Shown: positions 41,960 through 50,409 of the stretch, piece by piece
Layout: every line of letters begins with the position of its first letter
How positions within the stretch are numbered: position 1 is the stretch's first letter
Source of the DNA: an uncultured Christensenellaceae bacterium
GTDB taxonomy: Bacteria; Bacillota; Clostridia; Christensenellales; Borkfalkiaceae
Direction: 5' to 3'
DNA: 64,000 nt
NCBI GenBank assembly: GCA_910586655.1
Contig: CAJUIR010000003.1
Coordinates: 118,552-182,551 of the forward strand
Translations under genes and position numbers: made by a program
Notes under the pieces: generated by a model
The model's database searches: none
The model's input: the letters and a program-made list of their open reading frames with translations, nothing else
What the model was told of the DNA's origin: nothing

Positions 41960-42758
41960 GGAAAACGGAGACGTATCTGCGGTCAATCTTAATGTTTACT
42001 GGACCAGTACTGCTGTCTCAACAAGCGCAACTTTCACAGATCACCATCTGCAACCTCCGATAAGTACGAATTCATTAATCGTCGGCGAATCAACGAATGC
42101 GGCGTTAATGTCTGTATCTCGCTCCAGTAGCGGAGGCTTTTCCAACGCAGCCACGCGAACGTTATTCTCGCTCAGTATGGAAGTTCCCGCTTATACAAGA
42201 TACAGCGTGCCGTTAAAAGTCGAAACGTATTCGCGCGGTTATGATGGTCCTTCAGGATCCCAAATCGGAAGTTATGTGTATTCGATGGGAACAGATCCGA
42301 ACAATGTTCCCGGAACTTACTATACCGTGGGGAACAGTCCATCACAGTATACGATGGTAGGATCGCACATATCGAATTGGGTAGGAAAATCAAGCGTATC
42401 CGGTTCCAAGCAAAATACTTTTTATTTTCAAAATCTGACGGGAAAAACACAGACGGTAACTTCTTATTTCTATGCGGGCGTATGCTCGATAAAATTCAAC
42501 CGTTGGATGTGTTACGGAACGATTGGCTACGCACGACTCACAGTAACGGAAACTCCCACCATGCAGCGGTTGGTGCCGACGAGTTATGACGTGGAATACG
42601 ATCAATTACGTCATAGTTTGGAGGAGGAGTATTACGAAGCGATCCGATTGGATGAGAACTATCCGACAGAGGGAGTGAGAGTGACGAGCGGGTATACGGG
42701 AGGCTGGAACGGCATGGCCAACTGTATTGACTATGCAGACCCTTGGAATCGCTTTTAA
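41865..42758 (+). CDS. Cassette-like open frame, copy B (no start codon; probable gene fragment)
   Basis: The frame is open from the acpP stop, but the first ATG (42108) lies inside the variable middle, so the conserved left end cannot be translated from a normal start. Homology to copy A covers the left 33 or so residues, scattered middle positions (VPAYTRYS; a KTQTVTSYFYAG then cysteines) and the C-terminal block. After the shared block it ends with a unique tail, YADPWNRF at the stop, and a terminator follows. It is similar in kind to copy A but in the opposite orientation. Function unknown. Confidence 0.45.
   Translation, partial: KPTEVGKWGLNTAENTGRDGSTLGSASPLADTENGDVSAVNLNVYWTSTAVSTSATFTDHHLQPPISTNSLIVGESTNAALMSVSRSSSGGFSNAATRTLFSLSMEVPAYTRYSVPLKVETYSRGYDGPSGSQIGSYVYSMGTDPNNVPGTYYTVGNSPSQYTMVGSHISNWVGKSSVSGSKQNTFYFQNLTGKTQTVTSYFYAGVCSIKFNRWMCYGTIGYARLTVTETPTMQRLVPTSYDVEYDQLRHSLEEEYYEAIRLDENYPTEGVRVTSGYTGGWNGMANCIDYADPWNRF
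42560..42672 (+). repeat. 113-base cassette end, copy B
   Basis: Identical to 37448-37560 in inverted orientation. The palindromic core is TATGACGT (42585-42592) / ACGTCATA (42608-42615). Confidence 0.95.
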
Positions 42759-42763
42759 GACGG

Positions 42764-42790
42764 GAGAACGTTGCGTTTTCAGTTTTTTTT
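42764..42790 (+). terminator. Terminator after cassette B
   Basis: GAGAACG (42764-42770), loop TTG, CGTTTTC (42774-42780), AG and eight T. The stem has one G-T pair. Confidence 0.6.
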
Positions 42791-42799
42791 CAAAATCTC

Positions 42800-42828
42800 T
42801 TTACACGTCGGTTGATTTGGTATATAAT
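42800..42828 (+). promoter_or_regulatory. Promoter of the membrane protein pair
   Basis: TTTACA 42800-42805, 17 bases, TATAAT 42823-42828. Two further TATAAT copies lie downstream before the ribosome binding site. Confidence 0.7.
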
Positions 42829-42873
42829 GTTCAGGATATAATATCGGTATAATGTTTCGGCGCGGGAGAGAAT

Positions 42874-43692
42874 ATGCGCATCGTATTTGGAAGTTTAAAA
42901 TATCTGTTTAAAAATATCTGGTATATTTTGCCTTACGCAATTTTGCCGGCTGTTTTTTTCACGCTTCTGCTCGATTATTCCGCGATTTCCGATCTCGTCG
43001 GCGCGTTTTTTTCCGGTACGCCCAATTCCGATTTCTTATTGAACTTCCGCGCAATGAGTTTGTTGCGTATCGATCTTCTGGGCGGCATTTATACCGTTTG
43101 CGCGTTTGTTTGCTTTGTCGTTTTCGAAACGCTCATGCTTTCGGTCGTGGAAAAGCACATGCGGCTCGGAAAACGTACGATGAGCGGCGCGTTTACGCAG
43201 TTCGGCAATTTGCTTCTTTCCGTAATCGGATTTACGCTCGTTTATTTTATTTTATACGAAGCGTGGGTGGTTGCGCTTTCGGCGGTGTTTTTCGCGCTGT
43301 CGTCCATCGGGAACATGGTAGTTGTCTGTATTCTCAACGTGCTTGTTTTCGCGGTTTTTTCGCTGGCGCTGATTTATCTTATCACCATCTCTTATCTTTG
43401 GCTGCCCTGTAAACAGATGACGGGCTTCGGTAACTATGACGCGTTCCTTTATTCTTATCGTTTGGTTTCGTCCATCCGCGGAAAGTTGATCGTATCGTTT
43501 ATGATCTTTTTTGCAACGATTGCGGCAGCGATCACGGGGATGTCGTATTTATCGGAACTCGCATTCCGCGGCGTGATGTTCGTTTTGTTCGTTTTTGCTT
43601 TTCTGAATTTCGGGATCCGCATGGAAACCGTTTATTTTACTGCGGATAAATTGGACAGAGAAGATCTGATTCGCAGTTACAGGGAGTTATAA
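42874..43692 (+). CDS. Polytopic membrane protein of unknown function (first of a pair)
   Basis: 272 residues with about six hydrophobic segments, the first starting near residue 15 (IWYILPYAILPAVFF). No catalytic motif is recognised. GGGAGAG precedes ATG 42874. The next gene starts directly after its stop and has the same general plan (a short amphipathic start, six membrane segments, a soluble loop), so the two may form a heterodimer. Family not identified. Confidence 0.75.
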   Translation: MRIVFGSLKYLFKNIWYILPYAILPAVFFTLLLDYSAISDLVGAFFSGTPNSDFLLNFRAMSLLRIDLLGGIYTVCAFVCFVVFETLMLSVVEKHMRLGKRTMSGAFTQFGNLLLSVIGFTLVYFILYEAWVVALSAVFFALSSIGNMVVVCILNVLVFAVFSLALIYLITISYLWLPCKQMTGFGNYDAFLYSYRLVSSIRGKLIVSFMIFFATIAAAITGMSYLSELAFRGVMFVLFVFAFLNFGIRMETVYFTADKLDREDLIRSYREL

Positions 43693-43693
43693 C

Positions 43694-44650
43694 ATGAGAT
43701 TTCGCAATGCGTTTCATATTACCATCGATAATTTTCAAAACGTATTCAAACTTCTGTTATATTATTTTGTTACGGGACTGCTCTTCGGCAGTCTGATTTA
43801 CGTTATTTTAAAACTCTCGCTTTCCTCCATTCTCGAAAGCGCCGAAATGACTACGGTAAAGGAACTGATCGGCGAGTTTTTCCGTGCGCTCACCTCGGGC
43901 GATACCGAGCGGTTGCATACCTTTAAAGAAGAATTCGAAGTCGCGGTCAAAGAACTGGTGCTGCTCTTCGGAAGCAACAGCGGAAAAATTGCAGGTGCGA
44001 TCGTCGGCGTCTGCGTTATGTACATTTTGATGCGCTTTTTAAACGGGCTTGCGCTGTTTGCCGTCGGTAATACGGTGAACGACCGTATGAGCACATATTC
44101 GCGCACTTCGTTTTCTTCCGCATATTTTAAGAATATCGGGCAGGCGTCGCTTTATCAACTTATCTACGTTCCGCTCTGCTTTTTATTCGACGCGCTCATG
44201 ATCCTCGCTTGCTGGTTCCTTTTCTTTTACGTGCCGTCGCTGCTACCCGGGCAGGGATTTTTGACGGTGTTGTTTGCGCTCGCGCTGACCGTGACTGCGA
44301 TCGCTTGTTTCGACGCGTTGAAAATGACTTTGATTTCTTCCTGGATGCCCGCTATGATTTCAGACCGCAAATCGGTCGGCGCGGGCATGAAGTACAGTTT
44401 TACCTGTAAAAAAGATTTCGGCAGAAGGTTTGCAGCGTTCCTCGTTTCCGTCTATCTCATCATGGTGGTCAATCTCGTCTTCGGGCTGTTTACGTTCGGG
44501 AGCGCGCTTCTGATCACCGTGCCGATGAGTTTTATTTTCCTGTTGAGCATGCAACTCGTGAATTACTACAATCTCAATTCGCGTAAATTCTTTATCACGT
44601 ATCAAAAAATCGTGGGCGGAGAGAACGAATCCGATTATTTGACGAAATAA
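43694..44650 (+). CDS. Polytopic membrane protein of unknown function (second of a pair)
   Basis: 318 residues, again about six hydrophobic segments, plus a soluble, charged loop of about 50 residues after the first segment (ALTSGDTERLHTFKEEFEVA). The start ATG 43694 is one base after the upstream stop. It begins FRNAFHITIDNFQNVFKLLL, comparable to FGSLKYLFKNIWYIL in its partner. No function can be assigned. Confidence 0.75.
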   Translation: MRFRNAFHITIDNFQNVFKLLLYYFVTGLLFGSLIYVILKLSLSSILESAEMTTVKELIGEFFRALTSGDTERLHTFKEEFEVAVKELVLLFGSNSGKIAGAIVGVCVMYILMRFLNGLALFAVGNTVNDRMSTYSRTSFSSAYFKNIGQASLYQLIYVPLCFLFDALMILACWFLFFYVPSLLPGQGFLTVLFALALTVTAIACFDALKMTLISSWMPAMISDRKSVGAGMKYSFTCKKDFGRRFAAFLVSVYLIMVVNLVFGLFTFGSALLITVPMSFIFLLSMQLVNYYNLNSRKFFITYQKIVGGENESDYLTK

Positions 44651-44668
44651 TATAAAAGAGGGGAAACT

Positions 44669-46387
44669 ATGAATTATCGGGAAAATTATCGATCTTGGCT
44701 GGACGATCGGCGTCTGACGCAGGAAGAGCGCGCGGAACTTACGCAGATCGCTTCCGACGAAAAAGAGCAGGAATACCGCTTCGGCGGCGAATTGGAATTC
44801 GGTACGGCGGGAATGCGCGGCATCATCGGTTGCGGTATGAATATGATGAATGTGCGTACCGTAATGCGTGCAACGCAGGGACTTGCCGAATATATCAAGA
44901 CGCTGGGCAAAGATGCGATGGCGCGCGGCGTCGCCGTATCTTACGATACGAGAAGAAATTCCCGTCTGTTTGCGGAAAAAGCGGCGGGCGTTCTGGCAAA
45001 GAACGGCATTAAAGCATACATATTCGACCGCGTGCATCCCGTCCCCATGCTTTCATTTGCGGTGCGCTATCTCGGCACGGTTGCGGGGATTATGATCACG
45101 GCTTCTCATAATCCGAAAGAATATAACGGCTATAAGGTTTACGGCGAAGACGGAGCGCAGATGTCGCCCGAGGCGACGCAGATGGTCGTGAAATTTATCG
45201 AAAAGATCGACGATTATCTTTCCGTTGAAGCAGACGACACGAGCGCGCTCATTCTTCCCGTGCCTTGCGAAGTGGACGATACATATATCGAAGGACTGAC
45301 CCGTCTTACGCTTTCCGACGAGGCGGTCAGACAGTGCGGAAAAGATTTAAAACTCGTCTACACGCCCGTACACGGTTCGGGTTACGTCCCCGTCACGCAA
45401 ATCCTGAAAAAACTCGGGATCAACGTCACGACGGTGGAGGAACAGACGAAGGAAGATCCGGAATTTTCCACCGTAAAAGTACCCAATCCCGAATACAAGG
45501 AAACGCTTTCGATGGGCATTGCGTTGGCAAATCGGATCCATGCAGACGTGGTGTTCGGTACCGATCCCGATTCCGACCGTCTGGGCGTTGCTGTAAAGGA
45601 TGACGAGGGCGAATTTGTTGCGCTTTCGGGAAATCAAGTGGGGATCCTGCTTCTTGATTACATTTTAACGCGGTTGAAGGAGGACGGGAAACTGCCCCGC
45701 AACGCGGCTGTTGTAAAATCGTTCGTGACGACGGGCATGGCGAAAGCGATCTGCGATGATTTCGGCGTTACGTTGTTCGAAGTTCCCGTCGGATTTAAAT
45801 TTATCGGCGAAAAAATCAAGCAGTGGGAGAAGAGCGGCGAATACGAATATGTATTCGGATTCGAAGAGTCGTGCGGATATCTGCGCGGTACGCACGCGCG
45901 CGATAAAGATGCGGTAGTCGCTTCCATGCTCTGCGCCGAAATGGTATGCTATTATACTTATATCGGCAAGACGGTTTACCGCCGTTTGCAGGAGATCTAT
46001 CAAAAATACGGATACGTGCTCGATTTAAACGTTTCGATCCAATATTCCGGTTTAAATGCCATGAAAGAGATGAACGCAGTCGTCGACGCGCTGAAAACCG
46101 AACGGGTTGCAAAGTTGGGCGAGTTTGAAGCGGAAGCCGTGCGCGATTATTCGGCGTCGGTAAGACGGCTCGTAAACGGCGCAACCGAGCCGCTCGATAT
46201 TCCCAAATGCAACTGTGTGTACTATGAACTTTCGGGAGGTTCATTCGTCTGCGTGCGTCCGTCGGGAACTGAACCCAAACTGAAAATTTATTATTCGGTG
46301 AAGGCGGAGTCGCAGAAAAAAGCACTTGCCGCACTCGAACACATTCAAAGCGACGTGGCGGCGCTTTTGGAACGGGTCAAAAATTAA
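44669..46387 (+). CDS. pgcA: Phosphoglucomutase/phosphomannomutase family enzyme
   Basis: 572 residues, the long alpha-phosphohexomutase type. The phosphoserine is S146 in TASHNPKEYNGYK, magnesium is held by DPDSDR around residue 300, the sugar loop is GFEESCGYLRG, and the phosphate loop RPSGTEPK is near the end. It interconverts glucose 1- and 6-phosphate, feeding glycogen or cell-wall glycolipid synthesis. AGAGGGG precedes the ATG. Confidence 0.92.
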   Translation: MNYRENYRSWLDDRRLTQEERAELTQIASDEKEQEYRFGGELEFGTAGMRGIIGCGMNMMNVRTVMRATQGLAEYIKTLGKDAMARGVAVSYDTRRNSRLFAEKAAGVLAKNGIKAYIFDRVHPVPMLSFAVRYLGTVAGIMITASHNPKEYNGYKVYGEDGAQMSPEATQMVVKFIEKIDDYLSVEADDTSALILPVPCEVDDTYIEGLTRLTLSDEAVRQCGKDLKLVYTPVHGSGYVPVTQILKKLGINVTTVEEQTKEDPEFSTVKVPNPEYKETLSMGIALANRIHADVVFGTDPDSDRLGVAVKDDEGEFVALSGNQVGILLLDYILTRLKEDGKLPRNAAVVKSFVTTGMAKAICDDFGVTLFEVPVGFKFIGEKIKQWEKSGEYEYVFGFEESCGYLRGTHARDKDAVVASMLCAEMVCYYTYIGKTVYRRLQEIYQKYGYVLDLNVSIQYSGLNAMKEMNAVVDALKTERVAKLGEFEAEAVRDYSASVRRLVNGATEPLDIPKCNCVYYELSGGSFVCVRPSGTEPKLKIYYSVKAESQKKALAALEHIQSDVAALLERVKN

Positions 46388-46406
46388 AATTCACAGCAAA
46401 AGAGAT

Positions 46407-46431
46407 CTCGCCTCAGGGCGAGTTTTCTTTT
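46407..46431 (+). terminator. Terminator after the phosphoglucomutase gene
   Basis: CTCGCC (46407-46412), loop TCAG, GGCGAG (46417-46422), then TTTTCTTTT. The next gene starts only 15 bases later, so some read-through is likely. Confidence 0.75.
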
Positions 46432-46445
46432 AGGGAGGATCAAAA

Positions 46446-47234
46446 ATGATTGCGGGAATTTCGACTGCATCGCTGTTTATGAGGTTGGAAACCAAAGACG
46501 CGCTTCCCTTGTTCGACGAATGGAACGTTCCTCAGACAGAGGTGTTTCTCACTTCTTTTTGCGAATACGAACCGCGTTTTGCAAAAGCCGTCGCTCCGAA
46601 AAAAGGTAACGTCGCCGTACATTCGGTACATACGCTGACCACTCAATTCGAACCGCAACTGTACAGCGCGCACCCTCGCGTCCGGCAAGACGCGTTCCGT
46701 ATTCTTGACAAAGCGCTCAAATCGGCGAATGCGTTCGGCGCGCGGTATTATACGTTTCACGGAGTCGCCAGAATCAAGCGGACGTCCGTTGAGGATCTGG
46801 AACGTTGGGGGCTGCTGACGGCGCAGATCGCCGAATACTGTGCGGAACGTGGCGTCACGCTCTGTTTGGAAAACGTGGAATGGGCAATGTATAATCGCCC
46901 CGGAGTATTTCGGGCGTTGAAGCGGTATTGTCCCGCCTTAAAAGGCGTGCTCGACGTCAAACAGGCGCGCGTCTCGGGGAATTCTTATGAGAAATATCTG
47001 GAAGAAATGGGCGAAGATATCACGCATGTGCATGTGTGCGATCATACCGAAACGGGGAAGAACTGTCTTCCCGGGCAGGGAACGTTCGATTTCGACGGAC
47101 TGTTTTCCGAATTAAAACAGATCGGTTTCCGCGGTCCCGTACTGATCGAAAATTACGGGCGGGATTATGCGGATCTGGGAATGCTGAAACGCGCCTTCGA
47201 ATATCTTGCGGAAAAGGCGTATAAGTTCAGTTGA
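46446..47234 (+). CDS. Sugar phosphate isomerase/epimerase-like TIM-barrel protein
   Basis: 262 residues of the xylose-isomerase-like superfamily. Likely metal ligands: E in LCLENVEWAM, D in GVLDVKQAR, H in THVHVCDHTE and E in VLIENYGRDY. Relatives include endonuclease IV, inosose dehydratases and sugar epimerases; the substrate cannot be assigned. GGGAGG precedes the ATG, just after a terminator, so it is probably weakly co-transcribed with the mutase. Confidence 0.8.
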   Translation: MIAGISTASLFMRLETKDALPLFDEWNVPQTEVFLTSFCEYEPRFAKAVAPKKGNVAVHSVHTLTTQFEPQLYSAHPRVRQDAFRILDKALKSANAFGARYYTFHGVARIKRTSVEDLERWGLLTAQIAEYCAERGVTLCLENVEWAMYNRPGVFRALKRYCPALKGVLDVKQARVSGNSYEKYLEEMGEDITHVHVCDHTETGKNCLPGQGTFDFDGLFSELKQIGFRGPVLIENYGRDYADLGMLKRAFEYLAEKAYKFS

Positions 47235-47270
47235 GAATCGGAAAAAAACAGAAAAACCGCCTCAAATGCG

Positions 47271-47299
47271 TTGACATTTTTTCTTCGGTTTAGTATAAT
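47271..47299 (+). promoter_or_regulatory. Consensus promoter of rpsU
   Basis: TTGACA 47271-47276, 17 bases, TATAAT 47294-47299, both perfect. Confidence 0.85.
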
Positions 47300-47339
47300 A
47301 ATGCGGAAATAAGTGCTTCGGCGGAGGAGGGTTGAGAAT

Positions 47340-47516
47340 ATGTCTACGATTCGTGTAGGAGAGAATGAAAATCTTGAAAGCGCGCTGCGCCGTTTTAAGA
47401 GAAAATGCTCGCGCGACGGCATTATCGGCGACCTTCGCAAGAAGGAGTTTTACGAAAAGCCTTCCGTAAAAAAGAGAAAGAAAGCGGAAGCGGCGAGAAA
47501 GAGAAGCAGAAACTAA
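47340..47516 (+). CDS. rpsU: 30S ribosomal protein bS21
   Basis: 58 residues: MSTIRVGENENLESALRRFK followed by the basic RKKEFYEKPSVKKRKK tail. bS21 supports mRNA start-site recognition. GGAGGAGG precedes ATG 47340; a longer frame from 47313 is not needed. A terminator follows, and the yqeY gene often found downstream is replaced by an unrelated gene. Confidence 0.97.
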   Translation: MSTIRVGENENLESALRRFKRKCSRDGIIGDLRKKEFYEKPSVKKRKKAEAARKRSRN

Positions 47517-47521
47517 AGAAG

Positions 47522-47548
47522 ATCCGTAACGAAAGTTACGGATTTTTT
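47522..47548 (+). terminator. Terminator of rpsU
   Basis: ATCCGTAAC, GAAA tetraloop, GTTACGGAT (47522-47543), followed by T residues. Confidence 0.85.
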
Positions 47549-47581
47549 GTGCAAATTTTGTCGAAAAAAGTGGAGGCGACC

Positions 47582-47974
47582 ATGGAACGAACGCTAAAAA
47601 TGCTTGCAAAAGAGGCAAAAATGCGCATGAAAAAGGGCTTCTGGGAGCAGTGCGAAGAAGAATTATCTTCCAGTCGTTCGCACGCGAAAGAGCAGGGTAT
47701 CAACGAAAGTAAAATGGAACGCTATTTTCAGGAAAAAGTGACCACGCAGATCAAAGGAGAAACACCCGACGAATTTTATCTGAAAGTACGCGATTTGCTT
47801 CTCTCCGAAGGCGAAGTGAGCAACGCCATCGGACGGTTGACGGATAAAGCCTATTACGACACGCTTTCCTATGCCGAAAAGCAGCGCTACACGCTCGAAC
47901 TTTCCGAGCGGTATCTGCATGCGCTCGAACGCTTCAAACACGAATACGAATTCGAATTGAAAGGACGCTCTTGA
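47582..47974 (+). CDS. Unknown helical protein (130 residues)
   Basis: 130 residues, charged and predicted helical, with no membrane segment. MLAKEAKMRMKKGFWEQCEE is at the start and a Glu/Lys-rich amphipathic stretch follows. GGAGG precedes ATG 47582; a longer frame runs through rpsU and is a shadow. I do not recognise a family. The gene lies between two terminators, the first of which belongs to rpsU, so it probably depends on read-through. Confidence 0.7.
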   Translation: MERTLKMLAKEAKMRMKKGFWEQCEEELSSSRSHAKEQGINESKMERYFQEKVTTQIKGETPDEFYLKVRDLLLSEGEVSNAIGRLTDKAYYDTLSYAEKQRYTLELSERYLHALERFKHEYEFELKGRS

Positions 47975-47993
47975 TTAGCATCGATGCAAACGA

Positions 47994-48021
47994 AAATCTT
48001 TCCTTGACGGAAAGATTTTTT
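47994..48021 (+). terminator. Terminator after the 130-residue protein gene
   Basis: AATCTTTCC (47995-48003), loop TTGAC, GGAAAGATT (48009-48017), then T residues. Confidence 0.85.
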
Positions 48022-48080
48022 CTTGTTTATAACGGCAGCCCAAAAGAATAAAATGCAGCGGAAATGGCTGATCGAAACGG

Positions 48081-48109
48081 TTGAAAAAAGTCGTTGAACG
48101 TGATATAAT
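48081..48109 (+). promoter_or_regulatory. Promoter of pcrA-ligA, leaderless geometry
   Basis: TTGAAA 48081-48086, 17 bases, TATAAT 48104-48109. The predicted start point, 48116, is the A of the start codon. Confidence 0.78.
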
Positions 48110-48115
48110 TTTTTT

Positions 48116-50404
48116 ATGGATTTCAAGGGTGAACTGAACGAAGAACAGATCAAGCCCGTCTTCGATACCGAGGGCGCGGTGTTGGTGCTTGCGGGCGCAG
48201 GGAGCGGAAAAACACGCGTTCTCACCGCCCGTATTTTGCATTTGGTTTCGGATATGGGCGTATCGCCCGAGAGTGTGCTTGCCATTACGTTTACGAATAA
48301 AGCGGCAAGGGAAATGAAAGAGCGGCTTTCCGGTCTTACCGACGTTTCGCGGATGTGGGTATGCACCATCCACGCAATGTGTGTTCGGATTCTCAGAATG
48401 TACGCGCAAAATTGCGGATTAAACGAAAACTTTTCCATTTACGCCGAACAGGAGCGTTCCGCCGTCATTAAGCAGGCGTTTAAAGAATGCGGTTTCGAGG
48501 ACAGCGACGGATTGTTAAAGAGCGTAAAATATCATATCTCCGAAGCAAAGATGTTGGGGTATAACGCGAACGAATACAGCGCCCGTTATTCCCGCGAGCG
48601 CAACGTAGAAACGGCAATGGCGGTGTACCGCAAGTATTCCGAACACTTAAAAAAGAACAATGCGCTTGATTTCGACGACTTATTGACCGAAACAAAAAAA
48701 CTACTCGCAAACGAGAAAGAAGCACGCGAGTTTCTTGCGGGCAGATTCCGTTACATCCATGTCGACGAATTTCAGGATACCAACGCCGTGCAGTTCGAAA
48801 TCATCAAATTGCTTGCTTCCGAGCACGGAAATCTGTTTGTCGTAGGCGACGACGACCAGTCGATTTACGGATGGCGCGGCGCGAAGATCGAAAATATCCT
48901 GCATTTTGAACGCGTCTATCCGAATGCCAAAATCTATAAATTGCAGCGGAATTACCGTTCCACCAAAGCCATCTTATCGCTTGCCAATGCTTCCATCGCG
49001 CACAATGCGTTCCGCAAGGGAAAAGAACTCTGGACGGCGAACGGCGACGGGGAAAAGCCCGTGTATCACGAAGCGGAAGAGGAGACGGGGGAAGCGCTCT
49101 ATTGTGCGCGGCTGATTGCCCAACTGCGCGACGAAGGGTACCGTCCGTCTGATTTTGCGGTGCTCATGCGCATCAATGCGCTCACGCGGTCATACGAGCA
49201 GGAGTTTACAAAGTACGGAATTCCGTACAAAGTTTTCGGCGGATTCAAATTCTTCGAGCGCAAAGAAATCAAAGACATTCTCGCTTATTTGCGGCTTGCC
49301 GCCAACCCGAACGACGACGAAGCGGTCATGCGCGTGATGAACGTTCCGCGCCGCGGCATCGGCGAAAAGACGTTGCAGTCGCTCCTCAACTATGCGGAAC
49401 AGGAAGACATATCGCTTTATTACGCCATTCTGGACGTCGATCTTCTTCCCTTCGGCGCGGGAATCAAAGAAAAACTCCGCGCGTTCGGCAGATACATCAA
49501 AGATTTGGTTTTGCGCGCGCAGGAGGATGCGGTCGATCAATTGACGCGGCATATCATCGAAACTTCGGGTATGTACGAACAGTACGACGATTTTTCCGAC
49601 GAGAGTGTGACGCGCCGTGCGAATATCGACGAATTTCAAAACTCTGTAGACGAGTTCGTCCGTATGAATGCGGGAGCGACGCTCTCCGATTATCTGCAAA
49701 CGATCACGCTTTATTCGGATACCGATGAAATGGACGAAGGGGAATACGTAACCATCGCGACCATTCATGCCGTAAAGGGGTTGGAATTCCGCGGCGTGTT
49801 TCTCATTGGGTTAGAAGAAAATGTGTTGCCCACTTCCCGCGCGATCGACAATCCGCAGAGCATGGAAGAAGAACGGCGGCTCATGTACGTTGCGATCACG
49901 CGTGCGCGCGAATTGCTGTGGCTGACGCGTTCCAAAAGCAGATATTTGTACGGACGGCGCGAGCCGACCATGCGTTCGGAGTTTGTCGAGGAGTTGCGCG
50001 GCGAACTCGATCTTCCCGAAACGCATGTTTATAAACGTTATGCAGGCGACTACGGCGGCGGCTACGGTTACGGCGGCGGGTATTCGGGCAGTTACGGCTA
50101 CGGGAATTCCGCGCCGAGGAGAGTCGTTTCTTCTGCGGTCAGAGAACCGCGCGACGAAGGATACCGCACGTTCGGCACGGGAAAACCCGCTATGCAGAGC
50201 AAGGCGTTCCAACCGCCCAAACAGGAGATGAAGGACGTATCCGAATATCGGATAGGGGTCAAAGTGGAACATACGCGCTTCGGGCGCGGAGAGATCGTTG
50301 CCGTACGCGGACAGGGAAATAACCTCATCATTACCGTGCGGTTCGAAACGGCGGGGAATAAAGATTTGGCGGCGGCTTTGGCGCCGCTGACGGTTGTGGA
50401 GTAA
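48116..50404 (+). CDS. pcrA: ATP-dependent DNA helicase PcrA (UvrD/Rep family)
   Basis: 762 residues. Superfamily 1A motifs in order: Q motif GELNEEQIKPV, Walker A AGAGSGKT, Ia ITFTNKAAREMKER, II VDEFQDTN, III GDDDQSIYGWRGA, IV RNYRS, V TIHAVKGLEF and VI YVAITRAR. The tail has a glycine- and tyrosine-rich linker (about residues 640-665) before the RNA-polymerase-interacting Tudor-like end (GVKVEHTRFGRGEIVAV). It works in repair and replication. No leader or SD is present; ligA follows five bases later. Confidence 0.96.
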   Translation: MDFKGELNEEQIKPVFDTEGAVLVLAGAGSGKTRVLTARILHLVSDMGVSPESVLAITFTNKAAREMKERLSGLTDVSRMWVCTIHAMCVRILRMYAQNCGLNENFSIYAEQERSAVIKQAFKECGFEDSDGLLKSVKYHISEAKMLGYNANEYSARYSRERNVETAMAVYRKYSEHLKKNNALDFDDLLTETKKLLANEKEAREFLAGRFRYIHVDEFQDTNAVQFEIIKLLASEHGNLFVVGDDDQSIYGWRGAKIENILHFERVYPNAKIYKLQRNYRSTKAILSLANASIAHNAFRKGKELWTANGDGEKPVYHEAEEETGEALYCARLIAQLRDEGYRPSDFAVLMRINALTRSYEQEFTKYGIPYKVFGGFKFFERKEIKDILAYLRLAANPNDDEAVMRVMNVPRRGIGEKTLQSLLNYAEQEDISLYYAILDVDLLPFGAGIKEKLRAFGRYIKDLVLRAQEDAVDQLTRHIIETSGMYEQYDDFSDESVTRRANIDEFQNSVDEFVRMNAGATLSDYLQTITLYSDTDEMDEGEYVTIATIHAVKGLEFRGVFLIGLEENVLPTSRAIDNPQSMEEERRLMYVAITRARELLWLTRSKSRYLYGRREPTMRSEFVEELRGELDLPETHVYKRYAGDYGGGYGYGGGYSGSYGYGNSAPRRVVSSAVREPRDEGYRTFGTGKPAMQSKAFQPPKQEMKDVSEYRIGVKVEHTRFGRGEIVAVRGQGNNLIITVRFETAGNKDLAAALAPLTVVE

Positions 50405-50409
50405 CGGAA

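Noticed and set aside
37448..42672. Integron cassettes or a diversity-generating retroelement
   Set aside because: No integron integrase, no reverse transcriptase, and no attC-type core arrangement is visible in the window; the middles differ by more than adenine-specific changes.
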